A stretch of 64,000 nt of DNA from Vibrio caribbeanicus ATCC BAA-2122 (GTDB lineage: Bacteria > Pseudomonadota > Gammaproteobacteria > Enterobacterales > Vibrionaceae): NCBI RefSeq assembly GCF_000165125.1, contig NZ_AEIU01000002.1:1-64000 (forward strand), given 5' to 3'. The notes beneath the pieces were generated by a model. It ran no database searches. It worked only from the letters and a program-made list of their open reading frames with translations, and was not told where the DNA came from. This document shows positions 17,959-25,182 of this stretch, piece after piece (position 1 is the first letter of the stretch; every line of letters starts with the position of its first letter). The translations under genes and the position numbers were made by a program.

Positions 17959-18046
17959 GGTGAGTTGTCCGAGTGGCTGAAGGAGCACGCCTGGAAAGTG
18001 TGTATACGGCAACGTATCGAGAGTTCGAATCTCTCACTCACCGCCA
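17959..18046 (+). tRNA. tRNA-Ser (anticodon GGA)
   Basis: An 88-nt gene with acceptor stem GGTGAGT / ACTCACC, encoded CCA preceded by discriminator G, the D-arm CCGAGTGGCTGAAGG, anticodon loop CTGGAAAGT giving GGA, a long class II variable arm and TTCGAATC in the T-loop. It is very similar to the E. coli tRNA-Ser(GGA). It reads UCC and UCU codons. Its 3' 79 bases plus the terminator are repeated at 20737, so it served as an integration or recombination target. Confidence 0.97.
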
Positions 18047-18082
18047 TATTCTAAAAAAAGACGTCTTAGGACGTCTTTTTTG
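17968..18082 (+). repeat. 115-bp direct repeat, left copy (tRNA 3' part plus terminator)
   Basis: From TCCGAGTGG in the D-arm to the end of the terminator T-run, this sequence is identical to 20737-20851. Upstream of it and downstream of it the two copies diverge sharply. It has the arrangement of attL/attR flanking an element integrated at a tRNA 3' end. Confidence 0.9.
18054..18082. terminator. Terminator of tRNA-Ser
   Basis: AAAAGACGTC and GACGTCTTTT form a 10-bp stem with a TTAG loop, starting a few bases after the tRNA. The same terminator is duplicated at 20823-20851. Confidence 0.88.
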
Positions 18083-18276
18083 TTTTTTAAAGTATTACTG
18101 ATTCATGTAAAAGCCAAACGACCACCTGTGAACATTAAGTTAAATTTCTGTTTTTCTTGCTTTTATCTTTGCGGTCACAATCAATAAATACAAATTAAAT
18201 ACAATACCGGTATGTTCTTTCGTAATTATTGATGTAGCCTTATGTTTTCTTTTCCCTGTAGATAGAGAGTACCAAT

Positions 18277-18564
18277 ATGAAAAAAATTATCTCTGCAGCT
18301 GTTCTAGCGCTTGTTGTTAGTGGCTGTGCTCAGCAAACTTTTGTTATGTCAGATGCAAACAATCAAATTAAAGAAGAGACGTCTCAGAACTTCTTTGTTT
18401 ATGGTATTGGCCAAGAGAAAGAGATCAACGCAGCGAGTGTTTGTGGCGGCGCTGACAAAGTGGCAAAAGTCGAAACTCAAGACACCTTTGTCAATGGTCT
18501 ACTGCGAGTAGTAACGTTTGGCATTTACACACCACGTGATGCACGAGTATTTTGTAAGTCATAA
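18277..18564 (+). CDS. Bor/Iss-family lipoprotein, copy 1
   Basis: A 95-residue protein with lipobox LVVSGC (Cys18), so it should be lipidated and sent to the outer membrane. The body matches phage lambda Bor and E. coli Iss as I remember them: CAQQTFVMSD, FFVYGIGQEKEINAASVCGG, then TQDTFVNGLLRVVTFGIYTP. Bor is a lysogenic-conversion protein expressed from prophage and linked to serum resistance. Here no phage genes accompany it; the gene follows the tRNA-Ser directly, with its own upstream AT-rich region and terminator. A second copy with about 85% visible protein identity lies at 21043, so the two bracket the AIPR gene. Confidence 0.88.
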   Translation: MKKIISAAVLALVVSGCAQQTFVMSDANNQIKEETSQNFFVYGIGQEKEINAASVCGGADKVAKVETQDTFVNGLLRVVTFGIYTPRDARVFCKS

Positions 18565-18585
18565 TTTTTATATTGCATTCCTATG

Positions 18586-18616
18586 AAAAAAGCCTCCGTG
18601 ATGGAGGCTTTTTTGT
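18586..18616. terminator. Terminator after Bor copy 1
   Basis: AAAAAAGCCTCC pairs with GGAGGCTTTTTT around GTGAT. The same hairpin with one change follows copy 2. Confidence 0.9.
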
Positions 18617-18735
18617 TGGTGTGACCAAAATTTCTAGGGAAGTAAATGGTAATTCGATGTGTGTCCTAAATTATCTCTATCTATCATTTAATGACCCTTA
18701 TGACAAATCTATCTTTTGGACGGGTAAAGCATTAT

Positions 18736-18766
18736 TTGACAGCTTTAGAAGGCTCCATCTGATAAT
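18736..18766 (+). promoter_or_regulatory. Possible promoter for the AIPR gene
   Basis: TTGACA (18736) and GATAAT (18761) resemble sigma-70 boxes but have a 19-base spacing. They lie about 115 bases upstream of the AIPR start and downstream of the Bor terminator, where a promoter is needed. Confidence 0.35.
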
Positions 18767-18882
18767 TATGGGGTAAAGATAGGATTACTTTGAACAGCAG
18801 GCTAGTTCTCACAAATGCATTGATTGTGTTGATACTTTTTTTAGGATATGTCACTTTGTTCATATAGATGTCAGGAGTATAT

Positions 18883-20664
18883 ATGAGCAGAATATTGAAC
18901 AGCTTACGAGATGAGTTTATTCAATCTCAGGGCCTAGTTACAAAGGGAAAGGATGTTGATTTTGAGAAGTTTTGTAACTTCCATATAATTCAAAGTGAAT
19001 ATAGTAAGACGTTAAACCCTGAACTTGTAACAGTTGGTGCAGGCAATGACACAGGTATCGATGGTATCGCAATAATCACTAATGGTCATTTAGTAGAGGA
19101 TGTATCCGAAGTCGATGACTTGTTAGAAGCGAACGGCTCGTTAGACGTGCAATTTATATTTGTCCAATCAAAAACTTCTCCTAGCTTTGATTCTGGAGAA
19201 ATGTCAAAGTTTTATATGGGTGTAACTGATTTTTTTAAAGAAGAGCATTCATTACCATCTAACGAGGATATTAAGCGTAACTTGGAAATATCAGATTACA
19301 TATATACCAAAGCTTCACATTTCAGTAGCAACCCTAAAGTCAAACTGTATTATGTTACTTCTGGAGTATTCAATGGAGACGAACACCTCACGGCGGTAAG
19401 AGATACCTTCAAACAGCAGTTAATTGATATGTCGATGTTTAGCTCTGTTGAAAGTGAGCTTCTTGGAGAAGCAGAAATTACTGCAATGTATCGAAAGGCT
19501 AATAAGCCCGATGAAGCAACTTTTGAGTTTGAGCGAAAAGCGAACTTACCAAAAATAGAGGGTGTGAAAGAAGCATACTTTGGTGTTCTACCGATGAGCG
19601 AGTTTAAGTCGATACTCATTGACGAAAATGGTGATGTAAAGAATGTTTTTGATGATAATGTCCGTGATTTTCAAGGTGTAGGTAATGCAGTAAACAAAGA
19701 TATTCTAAATACACTTAGTGAGGATAAATCAACGGAGTTTAGTATATTAAATAATGGTGTCACCATAGTAGCAAATGATGCCAAAGTAACTTCGTCTACA
19801 TTTACAATAATGGATTATCAAATCGTTAATGGTTGTCAAACAAGTAATGTTCTTTATCAGCATCAATTATCAAATGATATAGAGGGCATTTACATCCCTA
19901 TCCGACTTATCGTTACTGCTGACGATGAACTAAAATCGAGAGTTACAGTCTCAACTAATAATCAGACAACTGTTAAGACAGAACAGCTGGCAGCAATGTC
20001 GGAGTTCCAAAAGAACCTAGAGCTGTACTATTCTGCTACATCTGGTGAAGGCCAGCTATACTATGAACGACGTTCAAAGCAGTATGCTAAAGATAAAAAT
20101 GTTGTAAAGAAACGGGTCATACCTATTAGTGCTCAAATTAAAACATTTTCATCGATGTTTCATCAGAATCCCCATGTTGTAACTACTTACTACGGTAATT
20201 TAGTTAAGGGAATTGGAAAGAAGGGTAGTACCGAGATATTTAAAGATGGGCATTCTTACTCTATCTATTATCTATCTGGCCTTGTCTATTACACATTAGA
20301 GGAACTGTTTAGGAAGAATGTTATTGATAAGAAATATAGGAAAGTAAAATTCTATATAACAATGTTAATACCGATGCTAGTAGAAAACGGAAAAATCCCG
20401 CCTTTAAATAGTAATAGAAAATGTGAAGAATATATGAAGAGGTTTTCGGAAATACTTCTTGACTTGAGTAGGAGTGAAGAGTTGTTTTTGAAGGCTGTCG
20501 AAATTATTGATGGCTCAGGAGCACCTATCGAAGATAAACAAGCATTGAAATCCCAAAAAATGACTTCGCAAATATTAGAACATTTTAAAACTCTATCTCC
20601 AGAGGAGATTCAGTTGAAACGAATGGAGCAGATGGATATCTTCGAATCGTTGAGTGAAGCTTGA
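18883..20664 (+). CDS. AIPR-family abortive-infection phage-resistance protein
   Basis: A 593-residue cytosolic protein. The start at 18883 follows CAGGAG with six bases' spacing; an ATG five codons upstream has no such site. The N-terminal 200 residues are probably a nuclease-like domain: the segments TGIDGIAI and FIFVQSK followed by an acidic/Lys pattern recall the D-x(n)-(E/Q)-x-K arrangement of PD-(D/E)xK enzymes. Residues about 215-480 carry the AIPR signature NVRDFQGVGNAVN, FSILNNGVTIVAND and IVNGCQTSNVLYQH. Family members come from abortive-infection phage resistance in Lactococcus and defence islands; the mechanism is not settled. It lies alone between tRNA-Ser repeats and is more AT-rich than its neighbours, which suggests recent transfer. 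Confidence 0.85.
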   Translation: MSRILNSLRDEFIQSQGLVTKGKDVDFEKFCNFHIIQSEYSKTLNPELVTVGAGNDTGIDGIAIITNGHLVEDVSEVDDLLEANGSLDVQFIFVQSKTSPSFDSGEMSKFYMGVTDFFKEEHSLPSNEDIKRNLEISDYIYTKASHFSSNPKVKLYYVTSGVFNGDEHLTAVRDTFKQQLIDMSMFSSVESELLGEAEITAMYRKANKPDEATFEFERKANLPKIEGVKEAYFGVLPMSEFKSILIDENGDVKNVFDDNVRDFQGVGNAVNKDILNTLSEDKSTEFSILNNGVTIVANDAKVTSSTFTIMDYQIVNGCQTSNVLYQHQLSNDIEGIYIPIRLIVTADDELKSRVTVSTNNQTTVKTEQLAAMSEFQKNLELYYSATSGEGQLYYERRSKQYAKDKNVVKKRVIPISAQIKTFSSMFHQNPHVVTTYYGNLVKGIGKKGSTEIFKDGHSYSIYYLSGLVYYTLEELFRKNVIDKKYRKVKFYITMLIPMLVENGKIPPLNSNRKCEEYMKRFSEILLDLSRSEELFLKAVEIIDGSGAPIEDKQALKSQKMTSQILEHFKTLSPEEIQLKRMEQMDIFESLSEA

Positions 20665-20736
20665 TGAATATCTACTAGCGACAATATTAGTGATAACCTG
20701 TATTATTAATTATCTAAGGAACTCAAGTGTTTGATT

Positions 20737-20815
20737 TCCGAGTGGCTGAAGGAGCACGCCTGGAAAGTGTGTATACGGCAACGTATCGAGAGTTCGAATC
20801 TCTCACTCACCGCCA
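20737..20815 (+). pseudogene. Truncated tRNA-Ser copy
   Basis: 79 bases identical to the 3' part of tRNA-Ser(GGA), including anticodon, variable arm, T-arm and CCA. The first nine bases are replaced by unrelated sequence (GTGTTTGAT region), so the acceptor stem cannot form. It should not yield a functional tRNA and marks a recombination boundary. Confidence 0.88.
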
Positions 20816-20851
20816 TATTCTAAAAAAAGACGTCTTAGGACGTCTTTTTTG
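20737..20851 (+). repeat. 115-bp direct repeat, right copy
   Basis: Identical to 17968-18082 over 115 bases, covering the tRNA 3' part and the rho-independent terminator. It forms the right boundary of the Bor-AIPR islet. Confidence 0.9.
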
Positions 20852-21042
20852 CTTTCATCTCCTGACAAGCTTGGGTTTCAAGCGAAATAGCTATCTGTAA
20901 GCATTGAGTGAACGGTAGATTTACAGACGTTATCTTTGCGGCGACAATCGAAAAATTAACAATAAGCCTACCGCCTTTGTGTTCTTTCGTGAGTATTGAT
21001 CTAGTTTTATGGTTTCTTTCCTTAAAAATAGAGCGGACTAAT

Positions 21043-21327
21043 ATGAAAAAAACCATCTTTGCAGCCGTCCTAGCGCTTGTTGTTAGTGGCTGTGCTCAGC
21101 AAACTTTTGTTATGTCAGATTCAAGCAGCCAAGCTAAAGAAGACACATCTCAGCATTTCTTTGTTTACGGCATCGGTCAAGAGCAAAAGATCAACGCAGC
21201 CAGTGTGTGTGGCGGCGCTGACAAAGTGGCAAAAGTCGAAACTCAAGACACCTTCGTCAATGGTCTACTGCGAGTAGTGACGTTTGGGATCTACACACCA
21301 CGTGATGCGCGAGTATTTTGTAAGTAA
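21043..21327 (+). CDS. Bor/Iss-family lipoprotein, copy 2
   Basis: A 94-residue lipoprotein from ATG 21043; an upstream extension in the same frame lacks a signal peptide. The lipobox LVVSGC and the Bor core (FFVYGIGQEQKINAASVCGG, then TFVNGLLRVVTFGIYTP) are kept. It differs from copy 1 mainly in the N-terminal signal and residues about 25-45 (DSSSQAKEDTSQH). The 130 bases upstream of the two copies are also related (ATCTTTGCGG, GTTCTTTCGT) but clearly diverged, so the duplication is older than, or separate from, the identical 115-bp tRNA repeat. It is probably the resident chromosomal copy. Confidence 0.88.
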   Translation: MKKTIFAAVLALVVSGCAQQTFVMSDSSSQAKEDTSQHFFVYGIGQEQKINAASVCGGADKVAKVETQDTFVNGLLRVVTFGIYTPRDARVFCK

Positions 21328-21350
21328 TCACTTTTGAATGTATGTTCATA

Positions 21351-21376
21351 AAAAGCCTCCGTAATGGAGGCTTTTG
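21351..21376. terminator. Bidirectional terminator between Bor copy 2 and pyrF
   Basis: AAAAGCCTCC pairs with GGAGGCTTTT around GTAAT, located between two convergent genes. Confidence 0.88.
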
Positions 21377-21423
21377 TGTTGTTAAAACAAGTAATTTGAT
21401 GTGTGTCCTGAATTATCTAACAT

Positions 21424-22236
21424 TTACAAATACGTATTTATCTCATCTCTTAGCTGCATCGCCACTTCTCTACTCTTGATTGCAAAATCATGGTTATTCG
21501 AAGCGTAAAGAATAGACCGAGAGCTACTAATGATGAGGCCCTTACCTTTACTGTCTTTACCAGCGAGGATCATGTCTTTCACATTTCCTCCTTGCGAGCC
21601 AACGCCGGGTACGAGAAAAACTGTGTCAGGCAGTATTTGTCTTATGGCTTTCATTTGCTCAGGCCACGTAGCTCCCACCACCGCTAAGCAATTTTTGTTT
21701 TCATTCCAATCGTCACCAATCTTTCGCGCCACTTTTAAATATAAAGCCTCACCGTCCACTTCTAAATCTTGCAAATCCTCGGCGCCTCCATTAGAGGTTC
21801 GACACAGCAGTATCGTACCTTTGTCTTTATAACTGGTGAAAGGAGCAACTGAATCGGAACCTAGATATGGATTTACGGTGACGGCATCTACTCGATACCT
21901 AACAAATGCTTCATGGGCATATTTCTCTGCCGTACTGCCAATATCTCCTCGTTTGGCGTCAAGGATGATTGGAATATGAGGATATTCTTTCTGTATATAT
22001 TCAATGGTCTTTTCGAGTTCCTTTTCAGCGCCTATTGATGCGAAGTGAGCGATTTGCGGTTTATAAGCACAAACTAAGTCATGCGTTGCATCTATAACCT
22101 GCTTGTTGAAATCAAAAATTTGCCCCACGTTCTCTCTTAGGTGACTAGGAAATTTTTCTTGTATGGGGTCTAACCCAATACACAAGAGTGACTGATTTTT
22201 TGACCAAGCATTTTCAAGTTTATTTAAGAATGTCAT
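21424..22236 (-). CDS. pyrF: Orotidine 5'-phosphate decarboxylase, type 2
   Basis: A 270-residue OMP decarboxylase that makes UMP in pyrimidine synthesis. The catalytic motif is ILDAKRGDIGSTAEKYA, the DAKRGDIG form of the longer type 2 PyrF, together with VTVNPYLGSDSV and a phosphate-binding region near VPGVGSQGG. Standard gammaproteobacterial PyrF is about 230-245 residues with a DLKFHDIP motif, so this is not the usual enterobacterial or Vibrio form. It stands alone and next to the tRNA-Ser islet, so it may be an acquired second copy or a replacement of the native gene. Confidence 0.9.
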   Translation of the reverse strand: MTFLNKLENAWSKNQSLLCIGLDPIQEKFPSHLRENVGQIFDFNKQVIDATHDLVCAYKPQIAHFASIGAEKELEKTIEYIQKEYPHIPIILDAKRGDIGSTAEKYAHEAFVRYRVDAVTVNPYLGSDSVAPFTSYKDKGTILLCRTSNGGAEDLQDLEVDGEALYLKVARKIGDDWNENKNCLAVVGATWPEQMKAIRQILPDTVFLVPGVGSQGGNVKDMILAGKDSKGKGLIISSSRSILYASNNHDFAIKSREVAMQLRDEINTYL

Positions 22237-23072
22237 ATAACCTCAAGTTGTTGATATATTCGCAAAGCCGAAATGTTAAAGCTCAGTTTAATCGGAAAAA
22301 GTATGAATAGTGGGAAAGAGCGTTCCTCATATAAATGGTGACAGTATATTTTTTTAGTGAAGTAAATACAGTGCTGGAAGTGTCTCAACTGATTGATTTA
22401 AAAGTAATATTGTTATTTTTCAACAGCGCTGCTTTATCAGAAATACTATCATTACCGCCCGAAATCTAATAGCCACATAAGTCGAAAAAATATGTTGAAT
22501 ATCATAATTTTTAGTTCTTTTGATATTTGTTGTACCGAACAATTTCTTATATTGACCTTTTTATAAATTAATTTGGTTCTAATTCACAAGCTTACGAACT
22601 CCAATTTTATAGAGCAATGTTTAGAATGAGGAACTTATATTTGGTGTCTGTCCTGAATTGTTCATTAGGACAGCAAAAAGCGCAGCTCACTCGTTGCTCT
22701 GCTTTTTGCTGCCCGTGATTGTCGGCGCTACGCTGTAGGAATTTGTATCCGATATATCATCGGATACACTCCACGACTTAAAATAGTTATGCCCAAAGCC
22801 CATATAAATCTGCCTCACTAGAAGAAAATAAAACCCTCAGTTTTATTCCTTCATTTCTTATCTTTATTTGTCTTATATTTTTCAGTCATTTACTTCATAA
22901 GCTTATGAAAAAATATCGCCAAAAAAACACTATATAATTGCGACTCAATCGGATTAGCCTGTGCTTTGTAGTGGTATTTAATCTCTGAGTTTGACTCCTT
23001 TTTTGTTATTACCTTTTAATACCCACGCACATTTCACTGGTTAGTAAACGCTCAATTTGTATAGGAGATTTT
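22237..23072. other. Gene-poor region with two strong hairpins
   Basis: 836 bases without a credible gene. They hold the pyrF promoter, then AT-rich sequence, then a hairpin at 22671-22711 (CAGCAAAAAGC / GCTTTTTGCTG, 19-base loop) and another at 22745-22767 (GTATCCGAT / ATCGGATAC, 5-base loop). The motif GTGTCTGTCCTGAATTGT at 22644 resembles GTGTGTCCTGAATTATC near 21400 after Bor copy 2. It looks like a scar of repeated insertions and deletions. Confidence 0.5.
22671..22711. repeat. Imperfect palindrome with 11-bp perfect arms
   Basis: CAGCAAAAAGC and GCTTTTTGCTG pair perfectly, with an inner partial pairing (GCAGC with GTTGC). It is followed by the second hairpin at 22745-22767. No T-run suits it as a terminator. 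Confidence 0.6.
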
Positions 23073-23477
23073 ATGAGTGAAGCGGTCAATAAGCCACGTG
23101 GTGAGCATTGTTTATTTTTAGAGAAATTTGCCGATGGGTCAGTGTACTACTCGGCGAAAAAGAGATGGTCGGGCAGCAGCGCAGAGAATTTGCGCTGGGC
23201 CAAAAGCGAAAGCCCACTTCGGCCTTTGGTGGCGAAGTATTTAAAGTATGAGGGCGAGGCGACTCGCACCAAACTGGCTGAGGAGCTTTCTCGCCGTGAG
23301 GCATCGCTGTTAAAATCTGAGTTAATTAAGCGCAGTGAAGCCATGGGGCAGTCCGTGCTAAATACCAAAGGCAAGATCAACGCCACATTAACGTGTATGA
23401 GAAGCATCAAGCGCCACTGTGATTGTGATTTTGAACGCGCCAATACACTGATTAAAATGTTTAACAAGATGGGATAG
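23073..23477 (+). CDS. Hypothetical protein, 134 residues
   Basis: A small, basic, soluble protein that I do not recognise. It starts after a good AGGAG site. The sequence has a beta-like N-terminus (CLFLEKFADGSVYYSAKKRW), then charged helices (TRTKLAEELSRREASLLKSELI) and a C-terminal helix with CDCDFERANTLIKMF. There is no signal peptide or membrane segment. It lies 180 bases upstream of an HNH endonuclease gene on the same strand, separated by a TATACCC-type hairpin. Base composition is less AT-rich than the flanks. It may belong with the endonuclease as an accessory or immunity gene, but nothing in the sequence proves this. Confidence 0.65.
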   Translation: MSEAVNKPRGEHCLFLEKFADGSVYYSAKKRWSGSSAENLRWAKSESPLRPLVAKYLKYEGEATRTKLAEELSRREASLLKSELIKRSEAMGQSVLNTKGKINATLTCMRSIKRHCDCDFERANTLIKMFNKMG

Positions 23478-23502
23478 AAGGGCGCCTCTATCTTATCTTT
23501 GG

Positions 23503-23553
23503 ATACCCAAGTCACCTTAAGCGGCTCGGTTCAGCTTAAGGTCACTTGGGTGT
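23503..23553. repeat. Hairpin made only of the TATACCC-type terminal repeats
   Basis: ATACCCAAGTCACCTTAAGC (23503-23522) pairs with its near-perfect complement at 23534-23553 around an 11-base loop. The sequence ATACCCAAGT..AC is the terminal inverted repeat of the longer elements at 62481 and 35410, so this looks like a minimal or internally deleted form, or the same recognition sequence in REP-like guise. Confidence 0.75.
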
Positions 23554-23654
23554 AACATCATGAAATAAATATTGTTATAGAGAGACCTAGGCTGGATATC
23601 CAGCATCAGGGCTGATAACTTATAGCGCTCAGTTGCTTATAAAACGATAACAAT

Positions 23655-24563
23655 ATGACCCTCAATCACTACCTGTCGCGTTTTCAAAACCTAAGTATGA
23701 ATCAAACGAATGGCAGCAAAAGCCCACATAAAGTGTGCCTGCTGCTTGCGGTGATGGACCTGATTCAAGATAAGGTCATTTGCTCTCCTGAGATTAAGCT
23801 TAATGATGCGCTCAAAGCGCGTTTTACCCACCATTTTAATCAGCGCGCTCAAGGTCGAGACAGAGATACTCCCGAGAATCCCTTCTTTCATCTGCGTAGC
23901 GAAGGCTTTTGGCATCTTGATTATCGAGAGGGTTACGATAAAGATACAACCAAGCGTTATTCTGCCAAAGCAATTGAGAGAGCTCACTTGGATAGTGCAC
24001 TGTTTGAGCATATGCAAAGTAAGCTGGTGGTGGATGAGCTCAAAGAGGCGCTAGAGGGCAACTTCGCTGAGTGTATCGACAATCAAGTGGCAATGACAAA
24101 GTTGGACTACCAAAAGCCTGGTGGCGTAGCCCATGACGTGATTTTTAATGATATCCAAGCCGTGATGGATGACCCATCGCTCACGTCGACGGAGAAGAGC
24201 ATCTTGGTAAAAAGCCGTTTGGGACAAGATCAGTTTCGCTCGAAATTAATCAAGTTATGGCAAGGCTGCTCGGTAACAGGCTATCCAGCTCAATCAATGC
24301 TGATTGCATCGCACATCAAGCCTTGGCGCGCCTCAAATAACCAAGAGCGTCTCGATAAGTTTAATGGGCTATTATTGCTGCCTTCTTTGGATAAAGCCTT
24401 TGATCAAGGATTTATCTCATTTAACACCAGTGGACAGGTGCTGATCTCATCGTCACTCGAACACCCAAATGTCATTGGTATTGAAGAATCGATGAAAATT
24501 CGACTTGCCCAATCTCACCACAACTACCTAGCCTATCACCGCAGTGAAGTGTTTAAAGGCTAA
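23655..24563 (+). CDS. HNH endonuclease (restriction-type)
   Basis: A 302-residue protein whose C-terminal 100 residues carry an HNH_2-type nuclease: CSVTGYPAQSMLIASHIKPW with H220, then NNQERLDKFNGLLLLPSLDKAFDQGFISF, which supplies the downstream Asn and Asp/His-like positions. The N-terminal 180 residues resemble the DNA-recognition part found in similar putative restriction endonucleases (YLSRFQNLSMNQTNGSKSPHKVCLLLAVMDLI). No methyltransferase is adjacent, so it may be a modification-dependent enzyme or a solitary defence nuclease. The preceding 134-residue gene is the only likely partner. An AT-rich, gene-free stretch follows. Confidence 0.85.
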   Translation: MTLNHYLSRFQNLSMNQTNGSKSPHKVCLLLAVMDLIQDKVICSPEIKLNDALKARFTHHFNQRAQGRDRDTPENPFFHLRSEGFWHLDYREGYDKDTTKRYSAKAIERAHLDSALFEHMQSKLVVDELKEALEGNFAECIDNQVAMTKLDYQKPGGVAHDVIFNDIQAVMDDPSLTSTEKSILVKSRLGQDQFRSKLIKLWQGCSVTGYPAQSMLIASHIKPWRASNNQERLDKFNGLLLLPSLDKAFDQGFISFNTSGQVLISSSLEHPNVIGIEESMKIRLAQSHHNYLAYHRSEVFKG

Positions 24564-24905
24564 AAATACCTCAATATACGCTGAGTTGAATACAAGGTTT
24601 TCTTGGCGTAATCACAGCTCACAATTATGAATAAAAGCCCAGAATTCATCTGGTGAATCTCTCTTGTCCTTCGCTAGTTTTTTATCCGAACTTTCGTCTC
24701 ATTTTGGTTGTCTTTATGTAACGAATTTATTTTTGTGTATTTTAGTAATAGCGTGAACGGTGTTTTATTTATAGCAAAAATGCAACATTAAATATAAATT
24801 TAATCTTATAAAGCATTGAATTAATGTAACTTTTCATTTACGGTTATTTCTCATTTTTAATACGATTGGCTTGTTGACCAAGCTAATTTTTGTAGTAATC
24901 TCAAG

Positions 24906-24924
24906 AATAATTATCATTAGTATT
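24906..24924. promoter_or_regulatory. Putative Fur box
   Basis: AATAATTATCATTAGTATT agrees with the 19-base Fur consensus at 13 positions, and the overlapping next bases (TATTATC) extend the pattern. It lies just upstream of the signal-peptide remnant. Confidence 0.5.
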
Positions 24925-24941
24925 ATCAATTGAGTCTATTT

Positions 24942-25021
24942 ATGTGGTCTAAAAACTGATTACCGCAGCCGCTATTGCGTCTACTGCGGTGCTTCCTGTG
25001 CCAAAAGACTCATTGTTTTAG
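24942..25021 (+). pseudogene. Remnant of an exported-protein gene (signal peptide only)
   Basis: ATG TGG TCT AAA AAC TGA stops at once. With one extra A in the AAAAA run the frame reads MWSKKLITAAAIASTAVLPV, an ordinary signal peptide, and then ends at TAG 25019. A Fur-like box precedes it, so this may be the 5' stub of an iron-regulated receptor or periplasmic protein gene. Confidence 0.35.
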
Positions 25022-25182
25022 TACTCAGAAAAAGAAAGGTGAGGTGCGGCTTTGGCAGAGCACAAGGCTAATCCTTAAATTACGTGACGGCGTCACTTGT
25101 ATTGCTTGAGTGGATAAGAATGTAACCTGATTAAGGCTGCAAGTTACTTACAAATACCATTGGAAACTGAGTTCGAAAAACA

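Larger units (their letters stand above)
17968..20736 (+). mobile_element. 2.8-kb tRNA-Ser islet carrying a Bor lipoprotein and an AIPR protein
   Basis: The segment between the starts of the two identical 115-bp direct repeats holds only two genes: a Bor/Iss-like lipoprotein and an AIPR abortive-infection protein. No integrase, excisionase or transposase is present. The second Bor gene just outside the right repeat, with similar promoter and terminator, means that the unit tRNA-terminator-bor occurs twice. Either an integrated element has lost its integrase, or cassettes are exchanged here by homologous recombination between tRNA-bor repeats. Confidence 0.7.
24564..25182. other. Gap with a Fur-like box and a decayed leader
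   Basis: 619 bases before the MATE gene. The first 300 are AT-rich and featureless. Then come a Fur-like box (24906-24924), a short frameshifted signal-peptide remnant (24942-25021) and a GTGAC-GGC-GTCAC palindrome near 25084. No intact gene fits. Confidence 0.5.

Noticed and set aside
18736-18766. A strong sigma-70 promoter for AIPR
   Set aside because: Both boxes are good, but the 19-base spacing is too long for a confident call; it is kept only as a possible promoter.
20737-20815. Second functional tRNA-Ser
   Set aside because: The first nine bases differ from the true gene and cannot pair with the 3' acceptor strand, so it is a truncated copy.
22671-22767. Integron attC site
   Set aside because: No R' and R'' core motifs of the GTTRRRY type flank the hairpins in the right order, and no integron cassette genes follow.
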